From NCBI GenBank assembly GCA_023423895.1, contig JAFAER010000253.1:1-64000 (forward strand): a DNA stretch of 64,000 nucleotides. The letters are read 5' to 3'. Source of the DNA: Pseudomonadota bacterium. Lineage in GTDB: Bacteria; Myxococcota_A; Polyangia; Polyangiales; Polyangiaceae. The notes below the pieces were generated by a model, which ran no database searches, was not told where the DNA came from, and saw only the letters and a list, made by a program, of their open reading frames with translations. Within the stretch, counting starts at the first letter, position 1. Each line of letters begins with the position of its first letter. Positions 36,286 through 45,118 of the stretch are shown piece after piece. The translations under genes and the position numbers were made by a program.

Positions 36286-38649
36286 TTAGTTGCCGACGAA
36301 GATCGCCGCTTCGCCTGCGCCGAGCGAGAGCGTGAGGTCCGAGCCGCTCTTCGTTGCCGTCCCGATTCCGAGGGCGCTCGTGAAGCTTCCGACGGAGCCG
36401 AGCTGCAAGGCGCTCGCGCCGATCGTGCGGTTCACGGCGCCGCCGCGGTTGATCGCGATGACGGCGACCTCTTTCGGGCCCGTCTGGTACGCGTAGACCC
36501 AGAGATCGCCCTCGCTCAGGAGGGTCGTGCGGTCGCCACGGCGGAGCGCGCGTGATTCCTTGCGGGCCGCGCCGAGCTTTCGGACCCACTCGCGGAGATC
36601 GACCTGAGAGCCGGTGAGCGCGGGCGCTTGCGTGCCCGGGCGGGCCATCTCGAGCGCGGTGAGGTTCTCGCCGAAGAGCATGTTGCGCCGCATGTCCGGA
36701 TCGGCGCCGCCGCCGAAGGCGACCTCGTCGCCCTGATAGAGGTAGGGCACGCCGGGCATCGTGTAGAGCACCGTGAGCGCGCGCTTCAACTTCACGTAGA
36801 CCTGCGGATCGGAGTAGGCGAGCGGCGGAAGCTGATCGTCGCGGCAGCCGCTGGCCCAGGAGCAACCGAGCTTGCCGTCCTTCGCGGCGATGCTCGCGAT
36901 GCGCGGGTTGTCGTGACCGTTCAAGAAGCGGACGTGGCGGTTGCCCGGCCGGTAGCGCGTCTCGGCCTTCTTGATCTGATCTTCGACCTCGTTGAGCGGC
37001 TTGTCGCCGTTGACGAGGCCGTCGGCCATGTTGTGGCGCGTCGGGAAGTCGAACTGGCCGTCGAGCGCCGTCGGTCCCGTGTACGCGTCGATCCACGCGT
37101 AGCCGTCGGAGAAGCTCTCGCCGAAGAAGTTGCCGCTGTCGAACTCACCGACGGCCGTCTCGCCGACCATGAAGATGCGGGCGCCGCCTTGCTCGAAGCG
37201 GCGCGTCAGCTCGGCGCGCATGTTGTAGACGCTGTTCGCCTCGACGTGTTTCACCGCGTCGACGCGGAAGCCGTCGAGATCGAAGTTCGCAATCCAGCTC
37301 ACAGCGTCGGCGATGAACTGCTTCTCGGCATCGGCGTTGTTCCAGTTGATGTCCGGCAAGTAGAACTGGAACAGGCACTCGAACGGTTTCACGCTCCAGC
37401 CGCAGCCGTTCGCGTCGTCACCGCACTGGCACACCTTGCGGAACCAGTCGGGGTGCGTCTTCACGTATTCGTGGTCGTCGTGGACCTGGTTGTTGATCAG
37501 GTCGAGCAGGACGCGGATACCACGCTTGTGCGCCTCGGCGACGAACGCCTTCAGCGCAGCGTCGCCGCCGAAGCGGGGCTCGACCTCGCGCGACTTGATT
37601 GGCCAGTAGCCGTGGTACGCGCTGTAGATCTGATTGCCGTCGCCAGTGTGCCAGTTGTCCGTCTGCGCGTTGAGCGGTGAGAGCCAGATCGTGCGGACCC
37701 CGATCTTCTCGAAGTAGCCGCTCTTCAGCACCTCGAGCGCGCCCTGGAGGTCGCCGCCGTGCCAGTCCGCGTCGTAGTGGACGGGCCCGGAGACCGGTCT
37801 GTCGTTCGCCTTGTCGCCGTTGGCGAAGCGATCGATGAGCATCATGTAGAGGACGCCGTCGCGATAGTCGAACGGCTCGTCCTCGACCCAGAACGGCAGG
37901 TCGACCGGCTCCGACTCGCGGCCCTTCTTGTCGAAGGTTCGGAGCGAGAGCGTGTGCTTGCCCTTCTCGAGGCTGGCAAAGGAGAAGTCGATCGCGCCTG
38001 CGCCGGCGTCGATGGTGAAGCTGCCTGCGGGGACGCCCTTGCCGTCCAGGCTCGCCTTCACGCGGTCGGCCGCGTCGCCGTCGGCGGCGGTGCGAACGGT
38101 GATGCGGACCTTCATCCCGCCGCCGTTCACATCGACCTTGCTCGAGAGCGTCTCGGGCCCCGCCTCGCACGTGGGTAGCACGAGTCCGGAGTTCATCTGG
38201 CCGTCGACGATCTTCCGATAGCGGTTCTGCGGATCGAGCTGCCAATTGCCGTCGGCGACGATCTTGTATCCGTAGACCTTACCGGCCTGCAGATTGGCGC
38301 TGGGCGAGAGCACGATCTCGTGTGCGCTGCCGTTCTTCGTCATCGAGAGCGCGCCGTCCGCCCAGCTCGTGAACTCTCCGGCGAGCTTCACGTCGTTTCC
38401 GCCGCCGTCCCAGCGGACGGTGAGGGTGCAATCACGCTTCTGGAAGGTGGTCCCGTCGCCGAAGACGATGTCCGTCTCCACCTTGCCGGGATCGGTGTCA
38501 CCCGGACCGCCGTCGTCTCGTCCGACCTTCCCGGAGTCCGGCCCGTCGGGCTCCGGCCGAGCCCGGTCGTCCGCGTCCGACGAACATCCCGCCGACCAAG
38601 CGACGAGACCGGCAGCGAGGAGCGAAGAGAGGACGACGGACAGCTTCAT
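36286..38649 (-). CDS. GH13 alpha-amylase-family lipoprotein with N-terminal glycan-binding-like domain
   Basis: 787 residues with lipobox 'AWSAGC' (Cys22). A beta-sandwich resembling CBM20/CBM48 ('VRWDGGGNDVKLAGEFTSW', about 78-97, to 'QAGKVYGYKI') precedes a second beta region and the TIM-barrel catalytic domain (about 265-700). All three catalytic acids are seen: Asp464 in 'GFRVDAVKH', Glu497 in 'VGETAVG' and Asp580 in 'NGHDNPR'. It hydrolyses or transfers alpha-1,4-glucan chains; the neopullulanase-like layout cannot be resolved. Surface amylase complementing the GH15-like and six-hairpin lipoproteins. ATG 38673 is an alternative start. Confidence 0.9.
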   Translation of the reverse strand: MKLSVVLSSLLAAGLVAWSAGCSSDADDRARPEPDGPDSGKVGRDDGGPGDTDPGKVETDIVFGDGTTFQKRDCTLTVRWDGGGNDVKLAGEFTSWADGALSMTKNGSAHEIVLSPSANLQAGKVYGYKIVADGNWQLDPQNRYRKIVDGQMNSGLVLPTCEAGPETLSSKVDVNGGGMKVRITVRTAADGDAADRVKASLDGKGVPAGSFTIDAGAGAIDFSFASLEKGKHTLSLRTFDKKGRESEPVDLPFWVEDEPFDYRDGVLYMMLIDRFANGDKANDRPVSGPVHYDADWHGGDLQGALEVLKSGYFEKIGVRTIWLSPLNAQTDNWHTGDGNQIYSAYHGYWPIKSREVEPRFGGDAALKAFVAEAHKRGIRVLLDLINNQVHDDHEYVKTHPDWFRKVCQCGDDANGCGWSVKPFECLFQFYLPDINWNNADAEKQFIADAVSWIANFDLDGFRVDAVKHVEANSVYNMRAELTRRFEQGGARIFMVGETAVGEFDSGNFFGESFSDGYAWIDAYTGPTALDGQFDFPTRHNMADGLVNGDKPLNEVEDQIKKAETRYRPGNRHVRFLNGHDNPRIASIAAKDGKLGCSWASGCRDDQLPPLAYSDPQVYVKLKRALTVLYTMPGVPYLYQGDEVAFGGGADPDMRRNMLFGENLTALEMARPGTQAPALTGSQVDLREWVRKLGAARKESRALRRGDRTTLLSEGDLWVYAYQTGPKEVAVIAINRGGAVNRTIGASALQLGSVGSFTSALGIGTATKSGSDLTLSLGAGEAAIFVGN

Positions 38650-39042
38650 CGGGGCCGGTGAGGCGTACCTCATGGCAGAGTGACGAGCAAGGCGCGCCCC
38701 GTGCTTTTGCGGGCAACGTGCGCGTCTCCGTCACGTCCCAGGCATCGGGCGACCCCGCCGACGAGACGGAGGTATCGCGCCGACCTCGAACTTGCCGTCG
38801 ACGCCGCTGGCGCGGGACGGGGAGACGTCTCTCGCTTCTCGAGGACGGGAGAGCATGGCCTTGCCCATCGCGGGAGCGAGCAGGGAACGGAACTGCGTAT
38901 CTCACCTCTCTCATTCGAGATGACGACGCGCGGTAGGTCTGCTGCCCGGTGGCATTCGATTGCCACGCACAGATTCATCATCTGCGCAATCCGCCATGGA
39001 CGCTAAGCGTACCAAGCCGACGATCGTGCTATCGGGCTTCGC
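38650..39042. other. Divergent intergenic region, no gene seen
   Basis: About 390 bp between the GH13 gene (minus) and a small lipoprotein gene (plus). Open frames are Arg/Ser/Pro-rich shadows. No hairpin or operator-like repeat was recognised. Confidence 0.4.
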
Positions 39043-39408
39043 ATGATCCGAACGTTCGTGGGATGTGTCTTCATCGGCGCTGCTGCTCTGATGATCGCGG
39101 GCTGCAATCAGTGCGAGAAGCTCGGAGAGAGCATCTGCAAGGATCTCGGGCCTGAGGACTGCGCGACCTGGAAGGAGCTCGGCGGGCCGGAGAGTGTGAT
39201 CCCGGGAGGACGCAGGCCGGGCCAGGCGTGTGGGCAGCTGGCGAGCAACGAGCGGGCCTACAAGGCAACCGTGCTCGGTGCGCGTGGCACGGTGCTCGCG
39301 CACCGGCTCGGCGAAGCCACGAAGACCAACGACAAGGAAGCCATCGCGAAGGCGAAGGCGGCCATCGACGAGAACACGAAGGCCATCATGGAAGCCGCCA
39401 AGCAGTAG
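39043..39408 (+). CDS. Small Cys-containing lipoprotein
   Basis: 121 residues; lipobox 'LMIAGC' at Cys21. The mature part has a Cys-rich stretch (about 21-45) followed by an amphipathic helix with 'AIAKAKAAIDENTKAIMEAAKQ' repeats, suggesting a small helical lipoprotein of the outer envelope. It resembles single-domain lipoproteins that occur in many copies in myxobacteria but was not recognised by family. No partner gene is adjacent. Confidence 0.62.
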   Translation: MIRTFVGCVFIGAAALMIAGCNQCEKLGESICKDLGPEDCATWKELGGPESVIPGGRRPGQACGQLASNERAYKATVLGARGTVLAHRLGEATKTNDKEAIAKAKAAIDENTKAIMEAAKQ

Positions 39409-39486
39409 CGTCGACCGCTTCTTCGGACCGATCGCGAAGGACGTCGGGGCGAGTACCGGCTCGAGACGCCGGCTCGCTACGGGGGG

Positions 39487-39768
39487 TCACCTCGTGAGGT
39501 CGGGGTGCTTGATATTGGGCATCTTCGTGCGCGGCGCGTCGCCGGCGTCGCTCGCTTGGAGAGCGAAAGTGGCCGCGCCGCGCGTCTCTGCCGTGGAGGT
39601 ATCGACGTGGACGTCGTCGCTCTCACAAATCGGAACGTCGCCCTCGCCGCTCGTCGCCGCGAGATTCTGCTGCGCGGTGCACCCGAGCGTCGAGGGCTCC
39701 TCACTCCCGATGCATCCCACGAGACCGAGCACCGCTGCGAGCCCCAAGATCGTCGAACCGTTGGTCAT
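39487..39768 (-). CDS. Small putative lipoprotein
   Basis: 93 residues. Signal-like start 'MTNGSTILGLAAVLGLVGC' with lipobox 'GLVGC' (Cys19), then a short hydrophilic mature part with one further Cys pair and a Lys/His-containing C-terminus. No Shine-Dalgarno is visible and no homology is recognised, so it rests on the signal peptide alone. Convergent with the 39043 gene. Confidence 0.45.
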   Translation of the reverse strand: MTNGSTILGLAAVLGLVGCIGSEEPSTLGCTAQQNLAATSGEGDVPICESDDVHVDTSTAETRGAATFALQASDAGDAPRTKMPNIKHPDLTR

Positions 39769-40137
39769 GATGGGGGCCAAGAGCACGGGTGATGCCAGTG
39801 CAAGACCGTCGGAAGTCCGCGGAATCCAGGCCGCCCGACAGTCGCGTCTCGGGTTCTCGTCGCGGAATTTCGTTCGTCGCAAATTCTCGCGACAGCGACG
39901 GCGGTCTTCGTGCCGCCGAAGCTCGCGCCGTCCGCGAGGGGCGCAGCGTTTCCGTTCCCTCCGCCGCTCTGATCGCCTCGATCGTGGTGCGCGCATTCCG
40001 CTGGGCCTCCAGCGACCCACCACCGTCGCGGCAGTCTGGACCTCGTTTTCCGGTTGGAATCCGGGGGCCGTCCCATGGCTCTCGCACACGATACGACGCT
40101 CTCTTTTCGCGGCATCGCCCGTGCTCTCGAGCTCGTC
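39769..40137. other. Intergenic region, no gene seen
   Basis: About 370 bp between a minus-strand small lipoprotein gene and the protease gene. In-frame extensions of the protease start reach back to 40054, but their residues do not look like a signal peptide. Nothing else was recognised. Confidence 0.4.
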
Positions 40138-41280
40138 ATGACGTTCCGTCGAGTGCTCCCGTGGACGATGTCGATCGCGGCCGCCGTCGGGATGGCCGGT
40201 TGTTCTGCCGAAGCTGTGAGCCTCGACTCGCGGAAGACCACGCTGTCGAACCAGTTCTTCGAGAACTCGGTCCGTCGTGATGCGACTGCCGCAGAGGCTT
40301 CGCGCGTCGCGAAGCTGACGACGAGCCAGTGCGCTTCGTTCTTCCTCGAGAACACGGCGAACAAGACGTACATCGTGACGGCCCGCCATTGCGTCGAGTT
40401 CGCGATCACGTCCTGGTGCACTCGCGACGGCGCCATCGTCGACAACAATGGCGTGAGAGGGCGATGCATCCGCGTCGTCGCCGCGGACAGGAATCGCGAC
40501 ATCGCCGTGATCGAGGCGAACCTTCCGCATCCGTCCACCGGCGACGCGACGTTGCGGCTCGCGGCCTACGTTCCGAGCGTCAACACGAAGCTCGTCATGA
40601 CAGGTTATCCCGGGGACGACGACCCGCTGACCGCTCGTCGGGGGCGGCTCACGACCACGGAGAGCTGCTGGGTGATGGGCGGCGCGGTCCAGAGCCCGTA
40701 CGCGAGCATGGACCAGAACACGCTCGACATGTCCGCGCCGCACAATTGCTCGACGTATGGCGGAAACAGCGGCGGCCCGATGTACATCCAGGGGACGCGC
40801 GAGGCGATTGGGCTTCCGTTCACGTACGTGCCCGACGACTACACGCGCAACAGTGCGACCGACCTCACGACGGCGGCGTTCCTCGCGTTGACGGCCGACT
40901 TCGTCGGAGCGCATCGAGGCGAGCTCACTGCGGCGGGAATCGTGATCTCGGAGAGCCCAGTCCAGTCGGACGCGACGTCGGAGGCGGGTGCGCCTCCTCC
41001 CACGACCGACTCCGAGGGCTCTACGGGCCAGGAAGGGGACACGGCGCCAATCTCCGACGACAGCGCAACCGACGAATACGAAGCCGAAGACGACTCCGAA
41101 GAGTTCGAAGAAGAGCCGACGCCGAAGAAGAAAAAGAAGAAGCGCCCTGCGCCGATGACGATGAGCGCGGGCGGGTGCGCGATGAGCTCGTCCCCCATGT
41201 CGAGCGCCGCGTGGCCGGGCGCCGTCATCGGTCTCGGCGCCGCGCTCGCATCGATTCGGGCGCGTCGTCGTCGCCAGTGA
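40138..41280 (+). CDS. Trypsin-like serine protease with MYXO-CTERM-like tail
   Basis: 380 residues. Exported start 'MTFRRVLPWTMSIAAAVGMAGC' (Cys22 could also be a lipobox). Chymotrypsin fold with the full triad: His84 in 'TARHC', Asp121 in 'NRDIAV' and Ser211 in 'GGNSGGPM', plus paired Cys. After the domain (about 35-265) comes a Ser/Glu/Asp tail, a Lys run 'KKKKKKRP', and a C-terminal 'GGCAMSSS' followed by a hydrophobic helix and Arg-rich end 'RARRRRQ'. That is the tripartite Cys/TM/Arg layout of MYXO-CTERM anchors. ATG 40054 is an alternative start. Confidence 0.85.
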   Translation: MTFRRVLPWTMSIAAAVGMAGCSAEAVSLDSRKTTLSNQFFENSVRRDATAAEASRVAKLTTSQCASFFLENTANKTYIVTARHCVEFAITSWCTRDGAIVDNNGVRGRCIRVVAADRNRDIAVIEANLPHPSTGDATLRLAAYVPSVNTKLVMTGYPGDDDPLTARRGRLTTTESCWVMGGAVQSPYASMDQNTLDMSAPHNCSTYGGNSGGPMYIQGTREAIGLPFTYVPDDYTRNSATDLTTAAFLALTADFVGAHRGELTAAGIVISESPVQSDATSEAGAPPPTTDSEGSTGQEGDTAPISDDSATDEYEAEDDSEEFEEEPTPKKKKKKRPAPMTMSAGGCAMSSSPMSSAAWPGAVIGLGAALASIRARRRRQ

Positions 41281-41373
41281 CGCAACATGCTCGGTGCCGA
41301 GGACGCTCCACGTGGACGGTGACGATGCTGGTCGGTGACGCCGAGTGCGTTGCGACAGTCGAATGGACCATAA

Positions 41374-41500
41374 GACCGGTATACGTACGCCTGGGCCATC
41401 GACGACGCCGGCAAGCTCTTGCTCGTGGATCAAAACCTTCAGTCCCGCATCGTGAATCCGGGATACGCGAGCTGCAGGACGACGCTCGACCCTCGGTGAG
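41374..41500 (+). pseudogene. Orphan coding-like fragment
   Basis: Open frame between two stops that reads like the end of a protein ('TYAWAIDDAGKLLLVDQN...'). There is no start codon or upstream domain, and the preceding in-frame codon is a stop. It fills part of the 241-bp gap between the protease and the AraC-type gene. Evidence is only its protein-like composition, so it may be a decayed gene remnant or chance. Confidence 0.3.
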
Positions 41501-41521
41501 GTTGGGCGCCGGCTTCACCGT

Positions 41522-42469
41522 TCAGCGCCGAGCACGGAGGTCGCGGATGCCGACTCCGGTCTTTCGGCGAATCAGTGTGCCCAGGGTCGTGCCGCTCGCG
41601 TACCCGACGGCGGCGGCGATCTCGTCGATCGTGCGCTCCGTCGTCTCGAGTTGATGGACTGCCTCCTCGACCCGGAGGTCCTGGACGAACGCGATCGGTG
41701 ACTTGCGGAGCGCGTGGCGGACTCGGCGCTCGAGCGTCCGCTCGCCGGCGCCGACCGCACGCGCGGCGGCGGCGACGGAGAACGAGCGAAGGTGCGCTCG
41801 CGCCCACGCCTCGAACCGCTCCACGACCTCGTCGCTGTGCTCGAGATGATCTGGCATCGCGTACGCCGCCTGAGAAGGGGAGCGTTGGAATGCGAGGTGA
41901 CGGGCCGTCACGCGCGCAAGCGATGGGCTGCGCTTCCGCACGACCCAGAGCGCGAGATCGAGATGCGCGAGCGCGGCGCCGGCGGTCACCGCGCGGTTCG
42001 CCTCGACGATCATCCGTGACTCGTCGAGCTGCACGGCGGGGAAGCGGCGGCGAAATGCCGACGCGAGCCACCAGCTCGTCGTCGCCCGTTCGCGGTCGAG
42101 CACTCCGGCGGTCGCCAGCAAGAACGTCGCCGTGCAGGCTCCGCCGATCCGCGTCCCGGCCGCGGCCCAGCGCTTCAGGAGCTGAGCGGCGTCGCCTACG
42201 TCGGGACGCTCGAGGGCGGCCGCGAGATCGTGCTCGGTCTTCGCGCCGAGCGTGGGCACGAGCGCGAGCTCCGGGGCCTGTTGCGGGACACGCTCGGTGG
42301 GAACGGAGAGTCCTTGTGCCGTCGACACCCTTCGCCGAAGCCCGACGCGCATCGCGTCGAACTTGCGCCGGCGCTCCGGTACGAGCGCGTCGGCCGTGGC
42401 GAGCGCGTCGGTGAATGCGGCGAGCCCCGTATCGAAGACACCGTCGAGGACGAGGATCGCGACCTTCAT
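41522..42469 (-). CDS. AraC-family regulator with DJ-1/PfpI-type N-domain
   Basis: 315 residues. The N-terminal 1-190 is a GATase1/DJ-1-like sensor ('MKVAILVLDGVFDTGLAAF', nucleophile-type 'GGACTATFLLATAG'), and the C-terminal pair of HTHs (about 225-315) has 'AVGAGERTLERRVRHAL' and 'AAAVGYASGTTLGTL'. This is the GlxA/FtrA plan, typical of regulators that sense small metabolites and activate adjacent genes. Divergent from the ABM gene at 42558 (88 bp), with an inverted repeat in between, so that gene is its probable target. Expected activator; ligand unknown. Confidence 0.88.
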   Translation of the reverse strand: MKVAILVLDGVFDTGLAAFTDALATADALVPERRRKFDAMRVGLRRRVSTAQGLSVPTERVPQQAPELALVPTLGAKTEHDLAAALERPDVGDAAQLLKRWAAAGTRIGGACTATFLLATAGVLDRERATTSWWLASAFRRRFPAVQLDESRMIVEANRAVTAGAALAHLDLALWVVRKRSPSLARVTARHLAFQRSPSQAAYAMPDHLEHSDEVVERFEAWARAHLRSFSVAAAARAVGAGERTLERRVRHALRKSPIAFVQDLRVEEAVHQLETTERTIDEIAAAVGYASGTTLGTLIRRKTGVGIRDLRARR

Positions 42470-42502
42470 GTCGGAAACGATATCATCATTGTCGATTCCG
42501 AC
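42470..42502. promoter_or_regulatory. Inverted repeat in the AraC/ABM divergent gap
   Basis: GTCGGAA at 42470-42476 and its reverse complement TTCCGAC at 42496-42502, separated by 19 bp. It starts immediately upstream of the AraC-type start codon and could be an operator for that regulator. Rests on symmetry only. Confidence 0.5.
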
Positions 42503-42557
42503 CGTGGCGCCGCGCGGGGCCTCCGGCCATGTTGAGGCTCGTTCGAAGGAGGCTCTC

Positions 42558-42860
42558 ATGACGAAGGTCGGATTGGTCGTGCGTCTCGTGGCGAAGGCGG
42601 GCAAGGAGGAGGAGGTCGCGAAGTTCCTCGCGGGGGCGGCGCCGCTGGCGCGCGCCGAGTCGTTCACCCCGGCGTGGTTCGCGCTCCGGACGAGCGCCGA
42701 CGTCTTCTGGATCGTCGACGCGTTCGCGAGCGAAGCCGAGCGCAAGCGCCACCTCGACGGCGAGATCGCCAAAGCGCTCCTCGCGCGGGCGTCGGAGCTG
42801 CTCGCGGAGCCGCCGGCGATCCACGAGGCCGAGGTGCTAGGAGAGAAGCTGCCCGGCTGA
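42558..42860 (+). CDS. Antibiotic-biosynthesis-monooxygenase-like (ABM) protein
   Basis: 100-residue ferredoxin-like fold protein: 'GLVVRLVAKAGKEEEVAKFLAGAAPLA' (about 5-31), 'TPAWFALRTSADVFWIVDAFASEAERKRHL' and a last helix/strand. ABM proteins include quinol/heme-modifying monooxygenases and ligand-binding dimers; the key catalytic residues of any one subgroup are not certain here. A strong AAGGAGG Shine-Dalgarno precedes ATG 42558. Divergent from and probably controlled by the AraC-type gene. Monocistronic. Confidence 0.8.
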   Translation: MTKVGLVVRLVAKAGKEEEVAKFLAGAAPLARAESFTPAWFALRTSADVFWIVDAFASEAERKRHLDGEIAKALLARASELLAEPPAIHEAEVLGEKLPG

Positions 42861-42937
42861 GCGCGGTCGCGTTCCACAGCGCGCGCGGTCGAAGCGGTCG
42901 TCGGACGCGCGCGCGAGCGAGCCGCTGGGTGACGGGC

Positions 42938-43711
42938 TCAGACGGCTTTGCGCATCGGCACTGCCGCTGGCAGCACGCGGCAGGCGCCGCGACCCGGGTA
43001 GACGCGCTTGTTCGCGCCGGGCGCTGCGTACCCGTTGATGAGAACGCGACGCGGCTTGTCCGACAGGTTCGGCATGCTCCCGTGCACGGCGTATGGGCCG
43101 AAGAAGAGCACGTCCCCCGCGCGGCCCGTGACCGAGACGGCGCGCGAGGTGTCGACGCTCCCCTTCACGAGCCGCCGTGAGGTGTCGACGGTGACGGCGT
43201 CCATGGGGACGAACTGGAGCGGGCCGTTCTCCTCCGTCATGTCGTCCACGAGGAGGATGGTCTGTACGAACGAGCCTCGGCCGTTGACGTCGCGCCAGGT
43301 GTCACCGCCCTTGTCGCGATGCTGGATGTCCTGGTGCCAGTCGAACGCGACGCCGTCGTTCGGCATCTTGTAGTGCGCCTGGCAGAGGAGCTGCTCGCAG
43401 CAAGGCGTGCCGAGCAGGTCGCGCGCAGGCTCGACGAGCCGCGGATCCTCGCTCAAGCGGAGGAGCACGGGCTCCGCGCCGCCCGCCCACACGACGCGGT
43501 GCACCACGACGGGCCCGTGCCCGTCCGAGGGTTTGCCGACGACGAAAAACGCGCCGTCGTGATCGCCCGTTGCGGGCAGCGTCTGCGCCGTCGTGTACAG
43601 GCGCTCGAGCGCAGCGCGAGCGGCGGAGACTTCGTCCTCGCGGAAAAGGCCCCGCTTCACGACGACGCCAGAATCGTGAAAGGTTCGCGTCTCCTCGCTC
43701 GAGAGCTTCAT
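42938..43711 (-). CDS. Phytanoyl-CoA dioxygenase (PhyH)-family enzyme
   Basis: Fe(II)/2-oxoglutarate-dependent oxygenase of 257 residues. The facial triad is seen: His126 and Asp128 in 'DWHQDIQH', His210 in 'AVHGSMPN'; Arg222 in 'RRVLINGY' fits the 2-oxoglutarate salt bridge. Length and layout match bacterial PhyH proteins, which hydroxylate diverse substrates (lipids, secondary metabolites). Substrate unknown. Convergent with the ABM gene; no regulator directly beside it. Confidence 0.88.
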   Translation of the reverse strand: MKLSSEETRTFHDSGVVVKRGLFREDEVSAARAALERLYTTAQTLPATGDHDGAFFVVGKPSDGHGPVVVHRVVWAGGAEPVLLRLSEDPRLVEPARDLLGTPCCEQLLCQAHYKMPNDGVAFDWHQDIQHRDKGGDTWRDVNGRGSFVQTILLVDDMTEENGPLQFVPMDAVTVDTSRRLVKGSVDTSRAVSVTGRAGDVLFFGPYAVHGSMPNLSDKPRRVLINGYAAPGANKRVYPGRGACRVLPAAVPMRKAV

Positions 43712-44087
43712 GGCGCTTCAGCGAAAGGATAGCGACCCGAGCCCGACGACCAGAAGATTCCGGCAACCGCCCCGGCGCCGCTGAGCTCAGGTGCGCGGAT
43801 CGAGGCGCCAGAGCGCACCGAGCGCGACCGCTTGCGGCTGTTGCCGCGATTCGTCGAGTCACCGGACGCTAGAACCAACCTCGGCCGAGGCAGGGCAGGA
43901 CGAAGCCCTGGCGCCCGACGGCGCGTGGGTTCATGCCCTCGATGGATGCGCGGCGCGCCGGTGGCCGGTGAGATGAAGGACGCACGATCTCGTGCTCGAC
44001 CGCATTTCGATCGTGACGGCGAGAGGCGTCCCGTCGTAAAGATTCCTTCGCTCGGTTCGCCGAGCTCCGGGTGAACCCGGAAGGTGA
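43712..44087. other. Intergenic region upstream of tRNA
   Basis: No gene recognised. It should include the tRNA promoter, but no clear -35/-10 pair was identified. Small open frames are Arg/Gly-rich shadows. Confidence 0.4.
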
Positions 44088-44161
<74 letters not shown>

Positions 44162-44252
44162 CTCGATTCGAACCTGCGGTCCTCGCGGCCGTGGGTTCGA
44201 TGCGTTTTGTGGCCGAAAGGCAAGGCGGGGAACCTTGCGTGCAACTGCCCCG

Positions 44253-45032
44253 TCAGCTGAGCGAGGCGACCGTGCGGAGCTCGGCGAGGAGGGCGCGGGG
44301 GGTCATCCCCGCGATCGCTCGGAACTCGGCGATGAGATGCGCTTGGTCGTAGTAGCCGGCCGTCACGGCGATCTCCGCCCAGCCCGCGGCGCGCTCTCCT
44401 CGCGCGGACTCGACTGCACGACGGAAACGCACGAGCTTCGCGAAAGCCTTCGGACCGAGACCGGTCCTCTCGAGGAAGACTCGACGGAGATGACGCTCGC
44501 TCATTCCGAGCTCGTCGGCGACGGCATTCACCGGCGCATCGACGAGCTTTCCTGCAGCATCGAGCACGAGGGATGACACTGTCGGAGCCGCTCGTGCCTT
44601 CATCATTCTTTCGGCCAGGACGCTGTCCACGATCCTCGTCGACTCGAGCGCGCTCTCGGCGTGTGCGAGACGATCGAACGTCTCTCGCGTCGCCGCCGGG
44701 CCCCAGAGATCGTCGAGCGCGACGACGCGGCCCGCGATTTCCTTCGCGGGTACTCCGAGGATGGCTTCGGTCGCGCCGAGACGAATGCGTGCCGTGACGA
44801 TGCGAACGACGCCGCGAGGGGTCTTCCGATGGACGTGTGCTCGCGCACCGAAGGCATACGCATCGAGACTGCCTCGTGCCGCGGCTCCGAACCGGAAGAT
44901 CAAATCGATCTGGGGATGCGGGATCGCGACGTGGGGGACGTCGGCGACCTCGTAGCCGATGAGCGCTTCGACGGCGCGCGCGGCGCTCGGGCTCGGGGCA
45001 ACGCGGACGTGACGAACGACCCTTTCCGGCAC
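44253..45032 (-). CDS. AraC-family regulator
   Basis: 259 residues starting at GTG (MPERVVRH). The N-terminal half (about 10-140) is the unassigned beta-rich sensor of small AraC proteins ('PHVAIPHPQIDLIFRFG'). The C-terminal 165-255 has two HTHs: 'VNAVADELGMSERHLRRVFLERTG' and 'AEIAVTAGYYDQAHLIAEFRAIAGMTP'. It is divergent from the epimerase/dehydratase gene at 45119 (86 bp), the likely target. No ligand inferred. Confidence 0.88.
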   Translation of the reverse strand: MPERVVRHVRVAPSPSAARAVEALIGYEVADVPHVAIPHPQIDLIFRFGAAARGSLDAYAFGARAHVHRKTPRGVVRIVTARIRLGATEAILGVPAKEIAGRVVALDDLWGPAATRETFDRLAHAESALESTRIVDSVLAERMMKARAAPTVSSLVLDAAGKLVDAPVNAVADELGMSERHLRRVFLERTGLGPKAFAKLVRFRRAVESARGERAAGWAEIAVTAGYYDQAHLIAEFRAIAGMTPRALLAELRTVASLS

Positions 45033-45118
45033 GTTCTTTCGATGACGTGGAGGGCGGTTGCGTTCCGCTGTCCGTTTCTTCCAATTCTCCGAGCGCGTGC
45101 GTTCGTACCGTCGAGAGC

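Noticed and set aside
44162..44252. tRNA-like GGTTCGA pieces just after the initiator tRNA
   Set aside because: No second cloverleaf can be drawn; a T-loop-like motif alone is not evidence.
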